A model generated the notes under the pieces. That model had not been told where the DNA came from. It searched no databases and saw only the letters and a list, made by a program, of their open reading frames with translations. A DNA stretch of 64,000 nt, from positions 1 to 64,000 of the forward strand of contig DKWE01000001.1 of NCBI GenBank assembly GCA_002491565.1, given 5' to 3'. A program made the translations under genes and the position numbers. The DNA comes from Lachnospiraceae bacterium UBA7160 (lineage in GTDB: Bacteria; Bacillota; Clostridia; Lachnospirales; Lachnospiraceae). This document shows, in pieces, positions 15,731-25,193 of this stretch (positions are counted from its first letter, which is position 1; every line of letters begins with the position of its first letter).

Positions 15731-16975
15731 CTAGCACTCCACATGAATCGCTCCCGCCGCCCGGATCTTCATCGGGTAGACGTTGGAGGTGCCCACAAAC
15801 CTTGCAATATACTCACAGTACTCTGCTGTCTTTGCCTGCGGCACAATGCTCATGATGACGCCGGCAAACCCGCCGCCGTGAATTCTGCAGCAGCCATCGC
15901 CAATCACCTTGAGAAAATGGCTCGTCATTGCAAGCGCCAGTGCGACCTTCTGCTCCTTAAAATCTGCAATGGCATAGCAGTTCTGCAGGAGTTCCCAGGA
16001 CGAGCGGCCGGATTCGTCGAGCAGTGCAAGCAGCTTCGCTCCATCCTTCTTCTCCACCGCCGCAACTGCCTCTTCCACTCTGCGGTTCTCCTCAAAGAAA
16101 TGAATCGCACGCAGAATCGCGCGGTCATTTCCAACCGCCTGTGCGACCTCCTCATACTGGCTCAAAAGCTGCGCAAGGCTGCATTCCGCCAGCCACTTGC
16201 CGCCGAGGCACTTCGCCACCGCCTTCATCTCCTCCGGAATCTCACTGTACTCCCGGCTCAGATCCGCATGACCCTTCCCGGTATTGACGATCACCAGGTC
16301 GTAGCCAAAACGCTCAAAGTCGAAATTAACCTTCTCATACTTTACATCATCGGAGAAGTCCAGCTGGATCGGTCCGCCGACTGCGCACGCCATCTGATCC
16401 ATCAGGCCGGATGCCTTGTCCCAGTAATGATTCTCCGCGTACTGGCCAATCTTCGCGTAGTCCGCGCAGCTCATTTTCCCGTCGTTGAAGAAATAATTCA
16501 TAATTGAGCAGACCAGCATCTCAAAGGAAGCCGAGGAGCTGACACCCGCCGCGCTAATCACCTTTGTCGATACATATGCATTGAATCCGGAAACGCGGTA
16601 GCCCATCAGCCGCGCTGCCTCCACCATGCCCGCAACCAGCGAGACTGTTCCGAAATTCTTCGGAGCGTTCTGCAGCGCCGAGATATCCACAATAACACGT
16701 TTTGCATATCCCTCGCTCACAATCTCAATGCGGTCTGTCCCGTTTGGAGCCGCCGCGCCAATCGTATCCAGGCTGATACTCGCCGCCAGGATTTTGCCGC
16801 CATTGTGGTCCGTATGGTTTCCGACAATCTCTGTCCGGCCCGGTGCAGAAAAAAACTCTACACGGTCGCCGCCGAACAATTCTTCGTAATGTGCCGCCAG
16901 TGATTCATAGCGTGCACGGCTTTCCTCTGCTTCTCCATAAATGGATTCCAATACTTCATTTCCAGGCACTCTCAT
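15731..16975 (-). CDS. galK: Galactokinase (GHMP kinase family)
   Basis: 414 residues. Galactokinase phosphorylates galactose at C1 in the Leloir pathway. The family signature appears as GRTEIVGNHTDHNGG (residues 46-60) where most bacteria have GRxNLIGEHTDYN; the ATP loop GVSSSASFEML and the C-terminal GGGFAGVI are in place. The divergent first motif leaves open a related sugar as substrate. No galT or galE is nearby and the gene is alone. The chosen start follows GGGAGG; an ATG 15 bp upstream is less well placed. Confidence 0.82.
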   Translation of the reverse strand: MRVPGNEVLESIYGEAEESRARYESLAAHYEELFGGDRVEFFSAPGRTEIVGNHTDHNGGKILAASISLDTIGAAAPNGTDRIEIVSEGYAKRVIVDISALQNAPKNFGTVSLVAGMVEAARLMGYRVSGFNAYVSTKVISAAGVSSSASFEMLVCSIMNYFFNDGKMSCADYAKIGQYAENHYWDKASGLMDQMACAVGGPIQLDFSDDVKYEKVNFDFERFGYDLVIVNTGKGHADLSREYSEIPEEMKAVAKCLGGKWLAECSLAQLLSQYEEVAQAVGNDRAILRAIHFFEENRRVEEAVAAVEKKDGAKLLALLDESGRSSWELLQNCYAIADFKEQKVALALAMTSHFLKVIGDGCCRIHGGGFAGVIMSIVPQAKTAEYCEYIARFVGTSNVYPMKIRAAGAIHVEC

Positions 16976-17115
16976 ATTCCGCCCTCCCATCTGAGTTTCT
17001 TATTGAACTCAAGTCCCAATGTTCTTTCCCTTGCGGCATCCGAACGCTTGAACTATATCCAAGCCCCAATCGCATTTTGTCAACAGACATCCGACTGGAT
17101 CGCCCGCCATACCTG

Positions 17116-18612
17116 CTATCTCCGTCTCCCCGAGCTGCGCAGCTTCTGTTCGTACATATTGAAGTCTGCACGCCGGACGACCGCTTCCCATTCCGGATTT
17201 CCGGGATTGTACTGCGCATAGCCGATCGCATAGCTCATCGGAATCTCCCGCATACGGTTCGCCTCCAGCCGCGCTTCTTCCAGCCGGCTGATCATCGCCT
17301 CAATCTCATTGCCCGTGTACAGTACCACAAATTCATCTCCGCCCACTCGGTACACCTGCCCGGTCCCTTCAAACGTCTTCTCCAGCAGAAGTGCAGCTGA
17401 GCGGATCAGTTCATCCCCGACACGATGGCCGAAGGTATCATTGACATGCTTCAGACGGTTCAGATCTGCCAGAATGTACCACATGGGCCGCTTCTCCGCC
17501 AAAAACAGGCGTACATCACGCTCATACGCATTCCGGTTAAACACGCCGGACATCGCATCCCGGTACAGCACCGTCTCTTCGTGCTTCTCTTTAAACCAGT
17601 GCAGCCTTGTAAGCAATTCCTCTCTGCTGCTGTCTCCGTCGCCGCTCAGCATCATAGAAAACTCCTTCACCGCGCCATCTTCAAGCACGAAGGAAGGCAT
17701 TTCCCCGATGAAGCCCCGCCTGCGGCGCAGTCCATTTTGCAAAAAGACAATCATATTGCCCCCCATGACCGCACCTGCATAACCATACTGCTCCTCCATG
17801 CAGGCAGCCGCCGCCTGAATCGCGCACTCCACCTGAGTACTGTCGCCGACGTACAGATACACCGGCACTTCAAACGACTTCCCCGCAAAGCAGTATTCCC
17901 GCAGCATTTCCACCACGCCGTACTCATTGAAAAAGCGGCGCGTCTCATCCAGATACTGGTTGTAATCCTCTGCCGTCAGCATCAGCCCCATCACAACCAT
18001 GGAAATCGCCAGCCCGGTGGTCAGGACATACGGAACTGCTATCTGCAGCAGCGAAAACACAACAAAAAGCGCCACAGACATCAAAATTGCCTGTCTTCTG
18101 CTTTTATCTACCAGTTTCCAGTATCGCGCCAGATTGTACAGGATCATCACGAGCACATAAGCCACGCCCGCATACAGCGCATAGGCTTTCGGCCCCTGAG
18201 AATAGGAACCATATTCCGTATCGACATACGTGATCGGCACAACCAGAATGAGCAGTGCTACGACAATCCCTGCCACGAGGGTAATGCGCCGCTCCACATG
18301 CTTCAGATATCCGATGCCGCGCTCTACATACGCCAGCATATAATAGTATAACAGGAAGCAGATTGCCAGCACGGAAAGCAGGAATACGATATGCCAGCCT
18401 TCATTCCACGCTTCAGACACCATGTTCCGGTTATTCACCGTATACTCCGTCACAGCCTCTGCCACAAGATGCACAAACGTGCAGTACAGCATTGCCTCAA
18501 AAATCCTGGTTGGATATGTCTGCAGCTTTTTCGCTTTCCGGTAAAAATAAAACGAGTATAATAAGAGCAGAAGACAGGCAACCGGCATCTTAATCATCAT
18601 CATTACATTCAT
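17116..18612 (-). CDS. Membrane-bound diguanylate cyclase (GGDEF)
   Basis: 498 residues. About seven membrane helices fill residues 8-230, then an uncharacterised region (about 240-340) and a GGDEF domain (about 345-495). The substrate-binding motif (DLNRLKHVNDTFGH) and active-site RVGGDEF are intact, so it should make cyclic di-GMP. I see no RxxD inhibitory site before GGDEF, so product inhibition may be absent. No EAL domain or c-di-GMP riboswitch was recognised nearby. Confidence 0.88.
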   Translation of the reverse strand: MNVMMMIKMPVACLLLLLYSFYFYRKAKKLQTYPTRIFEAMLYCTFVHLVAEAVTEYTVNNRNMVSEAWNEGWHIVFLLSVLAICFLLYYYMLAYVERGIGYLKHVERRITLVAGIVVALLILVVPITYVDTEYGSYSQGPKAYALYAGVAYVLVMILYNLARYWKLVDKSRRQAILMSVALFVVFSLLQIAVPYVLTTGLAISMVVMGLMLTAEDYNQYLDETRRFFNEYGVVEMLREYCFAGKSFEVPVYLYVGDSTQVECAIQAAAACMEEQYGYAGAVMGGNMIVFLQNGLRRRRGFIGEMPSFVLEDGAVKEFSMMLSGDGDSSREELLTRLHWFKEKHEETVLYRDAMSGVFNRNAYERDVRLFLAEKRPMWYILADLNRLKHVNDTFGHRVGDELIRSAALLLEKTFEGTGQVYRVGGDEFVVLYTGNEIEAMISRLEEARLEANRMREIPMSYAIGYAQYNPGNPEWEAVVRRADFNMYEQKLRSSGRRR

Positions 18613-18722
18613 TGCAAATTACCCTTTGTCCGAAACTATAAACAACTCTGTCTTATTATAGCACGTTCTGCTTTCAAGTGGTAACTATCTTTTGTGTTTT
18701 TTATATTTCTATGCATTTTGCT

Positions 18723-18876
18723 GTTACTGTTCACGGTCATGCTGGGCGCGAATAATAACACGCTTCGCGATGCACACAAAATGCGTTTTCAACGCATTTT
18801 GGCGCTGCTGCCCTCGGGATTTTCGCGCATTCTGCACGAAAACACCCCGCGGGACAGTGGACGCATGAACAGTAAC
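18723..18876. repeat. Large nested palindromic element
   Basis: Outer arms GTTACTGTTCA (18723-18733) and TGAACAGTAAC (18866-18876) are perfect inverted copies. Inside is an 11-bp perfect hairpin, CAAAATGCGTT (18777-18787) / AACGCATTTTG (18791-18801). The element fills most of the gap 18613-18938 and carries no gene. Related ends occur at 15033, 6133 and 44416. Confidence 0.65.
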
Positions 18877-18938
18877 GTTTTGTTACTTTCCTCAGCCATG
18901 CACGCCTGGCCAGGATAAAACCAGCCTGGAAATTATAG

Positions 18939-20057
18939 CTACTTCACTGTGATCAGCTCATATTCCGCATTGCCAAGCCCGATCCTGACCGCATGCTCAA
19001 TCGCTGATTTCCAGTTCGTGTCAGGTGACACGGAAGTGAAATGGTCATGGTGGTCGTGGTCATGCGCGATGGCCTCACCAAGCATACTGTTCTCTACCGG
19101 CTGCTGCGCATTCACCGCATCGGCACACGCCACGTCCAGAGCCACCGGATCAAAGGATGCGAACATTCCGACATCCGGCACGATCGGCGCGTCATTCTCT
19201 GAGTGACAATCACAGTACGGCGACACATCAATGACAAGGCTGATGTGGAAATGCGGGCGTCCCTGACAGACTGCCTTGGAATACTCTGCAATCTTGCAGT
19301 TCAGGATATCATTTGCCTCATCGCTTGCAGCACAGACCGCATCCTGCGGACAAACTCCGATACAGCGTCCGCAGCCGACGCATTTATTATGATCGATGGA
19401 TGCCATTTTGTCCGTCACAACCGCTGCGCTGTGAGCGCAGATGCGCGCACACTTCCCACAGCCGATACAGCGGTTCTGATTCACATGCGGCTTTCCGGCA
19501 CTGTGCATCTCCATCTTCCCGGCACGCGATCCGCAGCCCATTCCGATATTCTTCAGCGCACCTCCAAAGCCGGTCGCCTCATGTCCTTTAAAGTGAGTCA
19601 GCGTAATGAAAATATCCGCATCCATAACTGCGCGGCCGATCTTTGCTTCCTTCACATACGTACCGCCCTCGACCGGAACGAGCGCCTCATCCGTTCCCTT
19701 TAAGCCGTCCGCGATGATTACGTGGCAGCCGGTCGCATACGGAACAAACCCATTGGCATAGGCGGAATCAATATGGTCGAGCGCATTTTTCCGGCCTCCG
19801 ACATACAGTGTATTGCAATCTGTCAGAAACGGTTTTCCGCCAAGCTCCTTCACCACATCCGCCACTGCCTTTGCATAGTTCGGCCGGAGAAATGCCAGGT
19901 TGCCCGGCTCGCCAAAGTGCATCTTAATTGCCACATACTGATTGTTGAAATCTATCTCCCCGATCCCGGCCTTCCGGATCAGGCGCTGCAGTTTCTTGAT
20001 CAGATTATCTCCGTCATGCGTGCGGAGATCCGTAAAATATACCTTTGACTTTCCCAT
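18939..20057 (-). CDS. DUF362 protein with two 4Fe-4S clusters
   Basis: 372 residues. The N-terminal DUF362 domain (about 1-180) is followed by a ferredoxin pair, CIGCGKCARICAHS and CVGCGRCIGVCPQD (about 190-245), and a C-terminal DUF362 continuation with a His-rich patch (HDHDHHDHF near residue 345) that may bind metal. The family is widespread in anaerobes and assumed to be redox proteins; no reaction is known. The start ATG is 6 nt after GGAGG; the frame extends 75 bp further without a site. It follows an ABC ATPase gene by 116 bp. Confidence 0.85.
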   Translation of the reverse strand: MGKSKVYFTDLRTHDGDNLIKKLQRLIRKAGIGEIDFNNQYVAIKMHFGEPGNLAFLRPNYAKAVADVVKELGGKPFLTDCNTLYVGGRKNALDHIDSAYANGFVPYATGCHVIIADGLKGTDEALVPVEGGTYVKEAKIGRAVMDADIFITLTHFKGHEATGFGGALKNIGMGCGSRAGKMEMHSAGKPHVNQNRCIGCGKCARICAHSAAVVTDKMASIDHNKCVGCGRCIGVCPQDAVCAASDEANDILNCKIAEYSKAVCQGRPHFHISLVIDVSPYCDCHSENDAPIVPDVGMFASFDPVALDVACADAVNAQQPVENSMLGEAIAHDHDHHDHFTSVSPDTNWKSAIEHAVRIGLGNAEYELITVK

Positions 20058-20173
20058 GTCCATCCTCCTCTTTTTCTCAGAAAATATGGTATCCTGTTCG
20101 CCGGGCAGCTCCCACAGACACTCCAGATGCATGTATGATGCCGCGCAGGTCCAAAATTAGTCTAATGGATTCC

Positions 20174-20893
20174 TCAGAGCCGCAGTACCTCCGCTCCCAG
20201 CAGTCTGGCATCCTCCTCCTGGTGCGTCACCACGATCAGGGTTCTCCCGGCGCGGCAGCTCAGGATCTTGCGGATCGTCCGTTCCTTTGCCGCCCCATCC
20301 AGCCCGGTAAACGGCTCATCCATCACGAGCAGCTCCGACCGCGCCGCCAGCGCCCGTGCAATCGCTACACGGCGCTGCATCCCGCCGCTTTGTCTTCCCG
20401 CTGGCTGGCGCCATGCTTCCTTCTCCAGCATTCCGTCCAGTACCTCCTCAGGTGCAAAGAGCAGACCATCCTTTCCGGAAACTGCACGGATATTCTGCAC
20501 GGCATCCGCAAAGTTCAGCAGGCGGTTTTCCTGAAACACTGCGCTGATCCGCAGCTGGTCTGATTGCCCACTCTGATTCGGTCCGGCCGCATATCGTTCT
20601 TTCCTCTTAGTTCGAAACTGCCCTTTTCCGGCTATAAGCGCTCCGTCCATTCTATAAGTCTGTTCTCTGGCTCTGTCTTTCTTGTACGCTCCGTATGACT
20701 GCCCCCTGCCCATTCGGATTTCTCCGGCATCCGGTATCTCCAGCCCCATCAACAGACGAAGCAGCGTCGTCTTCCCGATGCCGGACGGTCCCATCAGGCA
20801 GTAGATTCCTCCATCCTCCAGCACAAAGGAAACTGCTGCCAGCACATCCTTCGGCGGAAAGCTCTTGGAAACGTTTCGAAATTCAATCGGCAT
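20174..20893 (-). CDS. ABC transporter ATPase (nitrate/sulfonate/thiamine-precursor type) with an insertion
   Basis: 239 residues. Walker A GPSGIGKTT, a degenerate signature GRQSGGMQRR, Walker B LLVMDEPFTGLD and THQEEDA identify a SsuB/TauB/ThiZ-like ATPase. Between Walker A and the Q-loop (AVFQENRLL) there are about 65 residues, roughly 40 more than usual, rich in Lys/Arg/Gln/Gly. The start overlaps the permease gene by 11 bp after an ideal GGGAGG site, so both subunits are made together. No substrate-binding protein gene is adjacent. Confidence 0.87.
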   Translation of the reverse strand: MPIEFRNVSKSFPPKDVLAAVSFVLEDGGIYCLMGPSGIGKTTLLRLLMGLEIPDAGEIRMGRGQSYGAYKKDRAREQTYRMDGALIAGKGQFRTKRKERYAAGPNQSGQSDQLRISAVFQENRLLNFADAVQNIRAVSGKDGLLFAPEEVLDGMLEKEAWRQPAGRQSGGMQRRVAIARALAARSELLVMDEPFTGLDGAAKERTIRKILSCRAGRTLIVVTHQEEDARLLGAEVLRL

Positions 20894-21650
20894 CGTTTCC
20901 TCCCTTCCCGCGCGTCACGTCCGCCCGCGCCAGCAGCCACAAAAATGCCTGCTCAAACAGACGGCTTACCACAATGACTACCAGCGTCCACGCAAACAGC
21001 TCCGCTGTGCTCAGGTAAATCTTTGCCATGTAAAGCTTCTCTCCAATCGACAGATCCGGCACTCCAATGACTTCCGCAGCTACGCCGGACTTCCATGCCA
21101 TCCCCATCGCCACATGACTGGCCGACTTCAGATATGGCAAAACAGCGGGGCCATACAGATACCTCAGCTTTCCCAGACGGCTCATGCGAAAGACCTGCGC
21201 CATCTCCAGCAGCTGCACATCCGCCGCCCGCATTCCCTGCAGGGTATTCCGGTAAATGACCGGAAAAACAACCAGGAAGCAGATCAGTACCGCCAGATTT
21301 TTCGAGCCAATCCAGATTAGCGCCAGAATCACGAACGAAGCCACCGGTACCGACTGGAGCGTGAGAACCGCCGGTTCGAGAAATTCCCGCAGCCAGGAAA
21401 AGCGGTAAGCCCCCGCGCCGAGCAGCAGCCCGGCGGCAAACGCCAGCAGAAAGCCTCCCGCAATTCTCACAGAAGAATGCATCACACTTTGCCAGAATTC
21501 CGCCGTCCGCACAAGCCGGGACAAGGTAAGGCAGACCTCCGCCGGACCGACAAACAGGATCCGGTTGTGGACCAGCATGGCTGCAGCCTGCCAGATCAAA
21601 ATCCACAGCACCACAGCTGCCGCCATCCTCCGGCGCTTATGCCGTCCCAT
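20883..21650 (-). CDS. ABC transporter permease (SsuC/TauC/ThiX type)
   Basis: About 255 residues with six predicted membrane helices and the cytoplasmic coupling motif in the form LEMAQVFRMSRLGKLRYLYGPAVLPY. It pairs with the following ATPase as an importer of a small anion or a thiamine-precursor-like molecule; substrate is unknown because the binding protein is not here. The start is uncertain: an ATG at 21650 after AAGGCGG, or a GTG 9 bp upstream after AAGGGGG. It sits directly behind the aminopeptidase gene. Confidence 0.85.
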   Translation of the reverse strand: MGRHKRRRMAAAVVLWILIWQAAAMLVHNRILFVGPAEVCLTLSRLVRTAEFWQSVMHSSVRIAGGFLLAFAAGLLLGAGAYRFSWLREFLEPAVLTLQSVPVASFVILALIWIGSKNLAVLICFLVVFPVIYRNTLQGMRAADVQLLEMAQVFRMSRLGKLRYLYGPAVLPYLKSASHVAMGMAWKSGVAAEVIGVPDLSIGEKLYMAKIYLSTAELFAWTLVVIVVSRLFEQAFLWLLARADVTRGKGGNDAD

Positions 21651-21677
21651 CCGTATCACCGCCTTACCCCCTTGCAC

Positions 21678-23078
21678 CTACGCTTCCATCAGGAACGCAC
21701 AGTACCCTCTATACGCCTCGTAAACATCTGCCTTGCTCGTAACCTCCTGCGGCGCATGCATATTCAGCACCGGCACACCGCTGTCGATGACCTCCATGCC
21801 GTAAAGCGCCGTGATGTACGCGATCGTTCCGCCGCCGCCGACATCGATTTTGCCAAGCTCTGCCATCTGGAACGCTACCTCATGCTGATCCATCATCGCA
21901 CGTACCGCTGCGATATATTCTGCGTTCGCGTCATTGCTTCCGCCCTTTCCGCGGGAGCCGGTGTACTTATTGAATACAAGACCCTTCCCGAAATACGCAC
22001 TGTTCTTCTTCTCGAAGCAGGACGCATACAGCGGATCATACGCCGCGCTGACATCCGAGGAGAGCATCCGGCTTCTGCTTAGGCACCTGCGCAGCGCCAG
22101 CTCACTATAAGTACCTGCGCACTCCATCAGCTCCGCTACGGTATTCTCAAAGAAACGCGACTGCATGCCGGTCGCTCCGACACTTCCGATCTCTTCCTTA
22201 TCTACCAGCAGGCAGCAGGTGGTGCGCTCCTGCACCGGAACTGTAAGCTGAGCCTCCAGCGAAGTGTATGCGCAGACACGGTCGTCCTGGCCATACGCCA
22301 TGATCATACTGCGGTCCAGTCCACAGTCCCGCGCCTTATTTGCCGGAACAATCTCCAGCTCTGCCGACAGGAAATCCTCTTCCTCGATCCCGTACTGCTC
22401 CTTCAGAAGCGCCAGGATGTTCGCTTTTACAGCCTCCTTCTGCTCCTCCTTGGCATCCTCGGAATCTGTCTTTGCCAGCGGGCGGCTTCCGATCAGAATG
22501 TCCAGATTCTCGCCCTCAATGACGACCTTCGCCTTCTTCTCCATCTGCTCTGCCGCAAGATGAACCAGCAGGTCCGATACGAATACGACCGGATCCTCCT
22601 CCTTCTCACCGATGCGGATCTCCACAACCGTACCGTCCTTCTTCGCTACAACACCATGAATCGCCAGCGGAATCGTCACCCACTGATACTTCTTCACGCC
22701 GCCGTAATAATGTGTATCCAGGTATGCCAGCTCCGTATCCTCATACAGCGGTGTCGGCTTCAGGTCAAGCCTCGGGGAATCGATATGAGCGCCGAGAATC
22801 CGCATGCCGTTCGAAAGCGGCTGGCGTCCGATCTGGAACAGCACCAGCATCTTCTTCATCCCGCACGCATATACCTTGTCTCCAGCCTGCAGCTGCTTTC
22901 CGGACTGCTGCAGCTCCTCCAGGCTCACATAGCCCGCCGCGCGCGCCAGCCGGATCGCCTCCGCCGCACACTCACGCTCCGTCTTTCCCTCATCCAAAAA
23001 CGCCTTATACCTCCCAGCCAGAGCCTCAAGATCCTTCAGCTGCTCCTCTGTATAGGTCTTCCACGTATTTTCCCTCAT
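21678..23078 (-). CDS. M18-family aminopeptidase
   Basis: 466 residues. M18 enzymes are cytoplasmic two-zinc aminopeptidases of the aspartyl aminopeptidase type. Metal and catalytic motifs are visible: GAHIDSPRLDLK, LVDKEEIGSVGATGMQS, SSDVSAAYDP, and the C-terminal HAPQEVTSKADVYEAY. Length is normal. The chosen ATG lies 7 nt after GGAGG; an ATG 9 bp upstream would be too close to the site. First gene of a probable four-gene unit with the permease, ATPase and DUF362 genes. Confidence 0.92.
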   Translation of the reverse strand: MRENTWKTYTEEQLKDLEALAGRYKAFLDEGKTERECAAEAIRLARAAGYVSLEELQQSGKQLQAGDKVYACGMKKMLVLFQIGRQPLSNGMRILGAHIDSPRLDLKPTPLYEDTELAYLDTHYYGGVKKYQWVTIPLAIHGVVAKKDGTVVEIRIGEKEEDPVVFVSDLLVHLAAEQMEKKAKVVIEGENLDILIGSRPLAKTDSEDAKEEQKEAVKANILALLKEQYGIEEEDFLSAELEIVPANKARDCGLDRSMIMAYGQDDRVCAYTSLEAQLTVPVQERTTCCLLVDKEEIGSVGATGMQSRFFENTVAELMECAGTYSELALRRCLSRSRMLSSDVSAAYDPLYASCFEKKNSAYFGKGLVFNKYTGSRGKGGSNDANAEYIAAVRAMMDQHEVAFQMAELGKIDVGGGGTIAYITALYGMEVIDSGVPVLNMHAPQEVTSKADVYEAYRGYCAFLMEA

Positions 23079-23287
23079 GTTCTTCATCCTCCATCTAGTC
23101 GTAATTCGCGATAGTCCCCGCAGTCCGATGCCTCACGGTTCAAAAATTCTTTTCTGCCTTCGCTCCTGATAAACCGGCATCCAAAAATCTGCCATATACC
23201 CAGAGCATACCCCATTCGTGCCTGAACCGCGGATACTGCTATGAGCAGTTTACCATGGATTTTCAAACTCAACAACTACATTTTTTG

Positions 23288-23325
23288 TGAAAAAGGCAGC
23301 CCTTACAAGCTATGCCTGCAGGAGC
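23288..23325 (-). terminator. Hairpin terminator on the minus strand
   Basis: On the minus strand GGCAGC pairs with GCTGCC and is followed by TTTTTC. It lies more than 180 bp beyond the MATE stop and directly after the small open frame at 23310-23432. Confidence 0.4.
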
Positions 23326-23432
23326 TGCCCCTCCATGTACTGAATAAGTTGTTCTATATCATCGGATACCGGCTGCAGACCACGTCCGCCGGAATAATTC
23401 AAGCAAAGCAAGTGTCGCAAATTGCGGTGGAA
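23310..23432 (-). pseudogene. Possible 3' remnant of a small gene
   Basis: An open frame of 40 codons without a good start, ending GLQPVSDDIEQLI then QYMEGQLLQA. Its codon use and amphipathic composition look protein-like, and a terminator follows at once. No family was recognised. It may be the tail of a decayed gene or chance. The rest of the 23079-23504 gap shows nothing else. Confidence 0.2.
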
Positions 23433-23504
23433 CTACCAGCGCTGGTGTTTCTCTGATCAGACATATAGCATATGTTGTAACTTGCAGCAGTTTTGCAGCC
23501 CCCA

Positions 23505-24878
23505 CTACATTCCTTCTATCCCGGCTTCCGCTTCTTTCTTTTTCATGTCCTGAAAATACCGCACGGTAAACGGGACGCAGATAAAAAAGGTAATCACATC
23601 TGCGATCGGCTGTGCAAGCTGCACGCCTAACAGACCCAGAAACGCCGGCAGCACCAGAATCAACGGCAAAAATACGTATCCCTGCCGCGCCGAGGACAGG
23701 AAGGTCGCGATTCCGGACTGGCCGATCGTCTGGAAAGTCATGTTGCAGCAGACACCCAGCGGCAGAAACGGCATCACCAGACACTGCAGACGCAGGCTCA
23801 GCGTCCCAATCTCCACAACCGACAGATCCTCGCTGATGAAAATTTTTATTACCTCCGGTGCAGCGGCATATCCGATGACCGCAAAGACAGTCAGGAAAAT
23901 CGTCGCCGTCCGCACCATGAAGACAAAGGATTCCCGTACCCTGCCGTATTTCTGCGCCCCGTAATTGTAACCAGCCACCGGCTGATAGCCCTGGCCAAAG
24001 CCGATTACGACAGAGAATACCAGCATGAAGACCTTCGTAACGATTGCCATCGCGGACACCGCCGCATCACCGTAACCAGCCGCCATCTTATTCAGCGCGA
24101 TCGTTGCCACGCTGGAAAGCCCCTGTCTGGAGAAGGATGGAAGCCCATACTTCATAATCTGGAAATACATTCCCGGATGCCGCGCCGCATTTCGCAGATT
24201 CAGCTTTGCGATCGTCTTTCCGCTCACAAACATATACAGCAGGATGCCGAAGCTCACGATCTGGCTCAGACCAGTCGCGATGGCCGCGCCGCCAATCCCA
24301 AGGTCAAACACAAAGATAAACAGCGGGTCCAGGAACATATTCAAAACGCCGCCGAATGCGATGCCGACCATCGCGAACTTTGCCTTGCCCTCAGCGCAGA
24401 GCATTTTGTTTAAGGTGAAGGAAGCGATCAGAAACGGCGCCGCATACAGAATGTACTGCGCATATTCCATCGCGTATGGGTGGATCGTCTCTGTCGCACC
24501 GAGCAGCCCGACGAGCGGGTCCAGAAAGGCCACACCTGCAACTGCCATCAAAAAGCCCAGCACAAGCGCAAAGTAAAAGCCGCTCGCTGCTACGTTCGAC
24601 GCAGTCTGATCCTGTTTCTGCCCCAATAGCCGGGACATCCAGCTGCCAGAGCCCATTCCGATCATGAAGCCGAGACTCTGGATAATTCCCATCAGCGACA
24701 TCACGATCCCGACTGCCCCGGACGCGCTGGTCCCCAGCTGCGATACAAAGTATGTATCCGCTGTATTATAAATCGCTGTCACGATCATGCTCACGATCGT
24801 CGGCACTGCCAGGGAGAGAATCAATTTTGATACCGGCTGACCGGTCATTTTCTCATATTGCGCTTCTTTATTGTCCAT
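23505..24878 (-). CDS. MATE-family multidrug/cation antiporter
   Basis: 457 residues with twelve predicted membrane helices in two related halves. The first helix pattern PVSKLILSLAVPTIVSMIVTAIYNTADTYF and the internal repeat are typical of DinF/NorM-type MATE pumps, which export drugs or metabolites against H+ or Na+. The start ATG follows AAAGGGG; a longer upstream frame includes the palindrome at 24900 and is unlikely. That palindrome lies just before the ribosome site and may be an operator. Confidence 0.92.
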   Translation of the reverse strand: MDNKEAQYEKMTGQPVSKLILSLAVPTIVSMIVTAIYNTADTYFVSQLGTSASGAVGIVMSLMGIIQSLGFMIGMGSGSWMSRLLGQKQDQTASNVAASGFYFALVLGFLMAVAGVAFLDPLVGLLGATETIHPYAMEYAQYILYAAPFLIASFTLNKMLCAEGKAKFAMVGIAFGGVLNMFLDPLFIFVFDLGIGGAAIATGLSQIVSFGILLYMFVSGKTIAKLNLRNAARHPGMYFQIMKYGLPSFSRQGLSSVATIALNKMAAGYGDAAVSAMAIVTKVFMLVFSVVIGFGQGYQPVAGYNYGAQKYGRVRESFVFMVRTATIFLTVFAVIGYAAAPEVIKIFISEDLSVVEIGTLSLRLQCLVMPFLPLGVCCNMTFQTIGQSGIATFLSSARQGYVFLPLILVLPAFLGLLGVQLAQPIADVITFFICVPFTVRYFQDMKKKEAEAGIEGM

Positions 24879-24899
24879 ACTGCCCCTTTCTAGTACACG

Positions 24900-24922
24900 A
24901 ATCCTGCACGCTGTGCAGGATT
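24900..24922. promoter_or_regulatory. Perfect 10-bp palindrome upstream of the MATE gene
   Basis: AATCCTGCAC (24900-24909) and GTGCAGGATT (24913-24922) with a 3-bp centre, 22 bp before the MATE start. Likely an operator for a dimeric repressor, or an RNA hairpin near the ribosome site. Confidence 0.5.
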
Positions 24923-25057
24923 TGCTGCTTTGCAAAAATTCCCTGCCTTGTCTGCACGCAATCGCCCGCAGTCAAAGCAAACGCTCTTGCTCCATTATAA
25001 AAACACTTTTACAAAAAAGCAAGGGGAGAAGAAGCGGTCACACGCCGGATGTTCTAA

Positions 25058-25095
25058 AAAACTCCCTGTCCGCATCTCTGCTTTAAGGGAGTTTT
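25058..25095. terminator. metG terminator
   Basis: Arms AAAACTCCCT (25058-25067) and AGGGAGTTTT (25086-25095). On the minus strand the hairpin ends in TTTTTT, about 100 bp after the metG stop. Confidence 0.7.
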
Positions 25096-25193
25096 GTAAT
25101 TACAACATTGTATTATAATTCATCCGCCTATTCCAACACCATCATTCTTTTCCAGCAAAACATAGGTATATTGTCCATGCAGCGAATGCTGTT

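Noticed and set aside
23130..23160. GGTTCAAAAATTC resembling a tRNA T-arm
   Set aside because: No acceptor, D or anticodon stems can be formed around it.
23359..23784. 141-codon minus-strand frame overlapping the end of the MATE gene
   Set aside because: It is out of frame with the clear MATE coding sequence and rich in Arg/Gly/Asp, as expected of a shadow frame.
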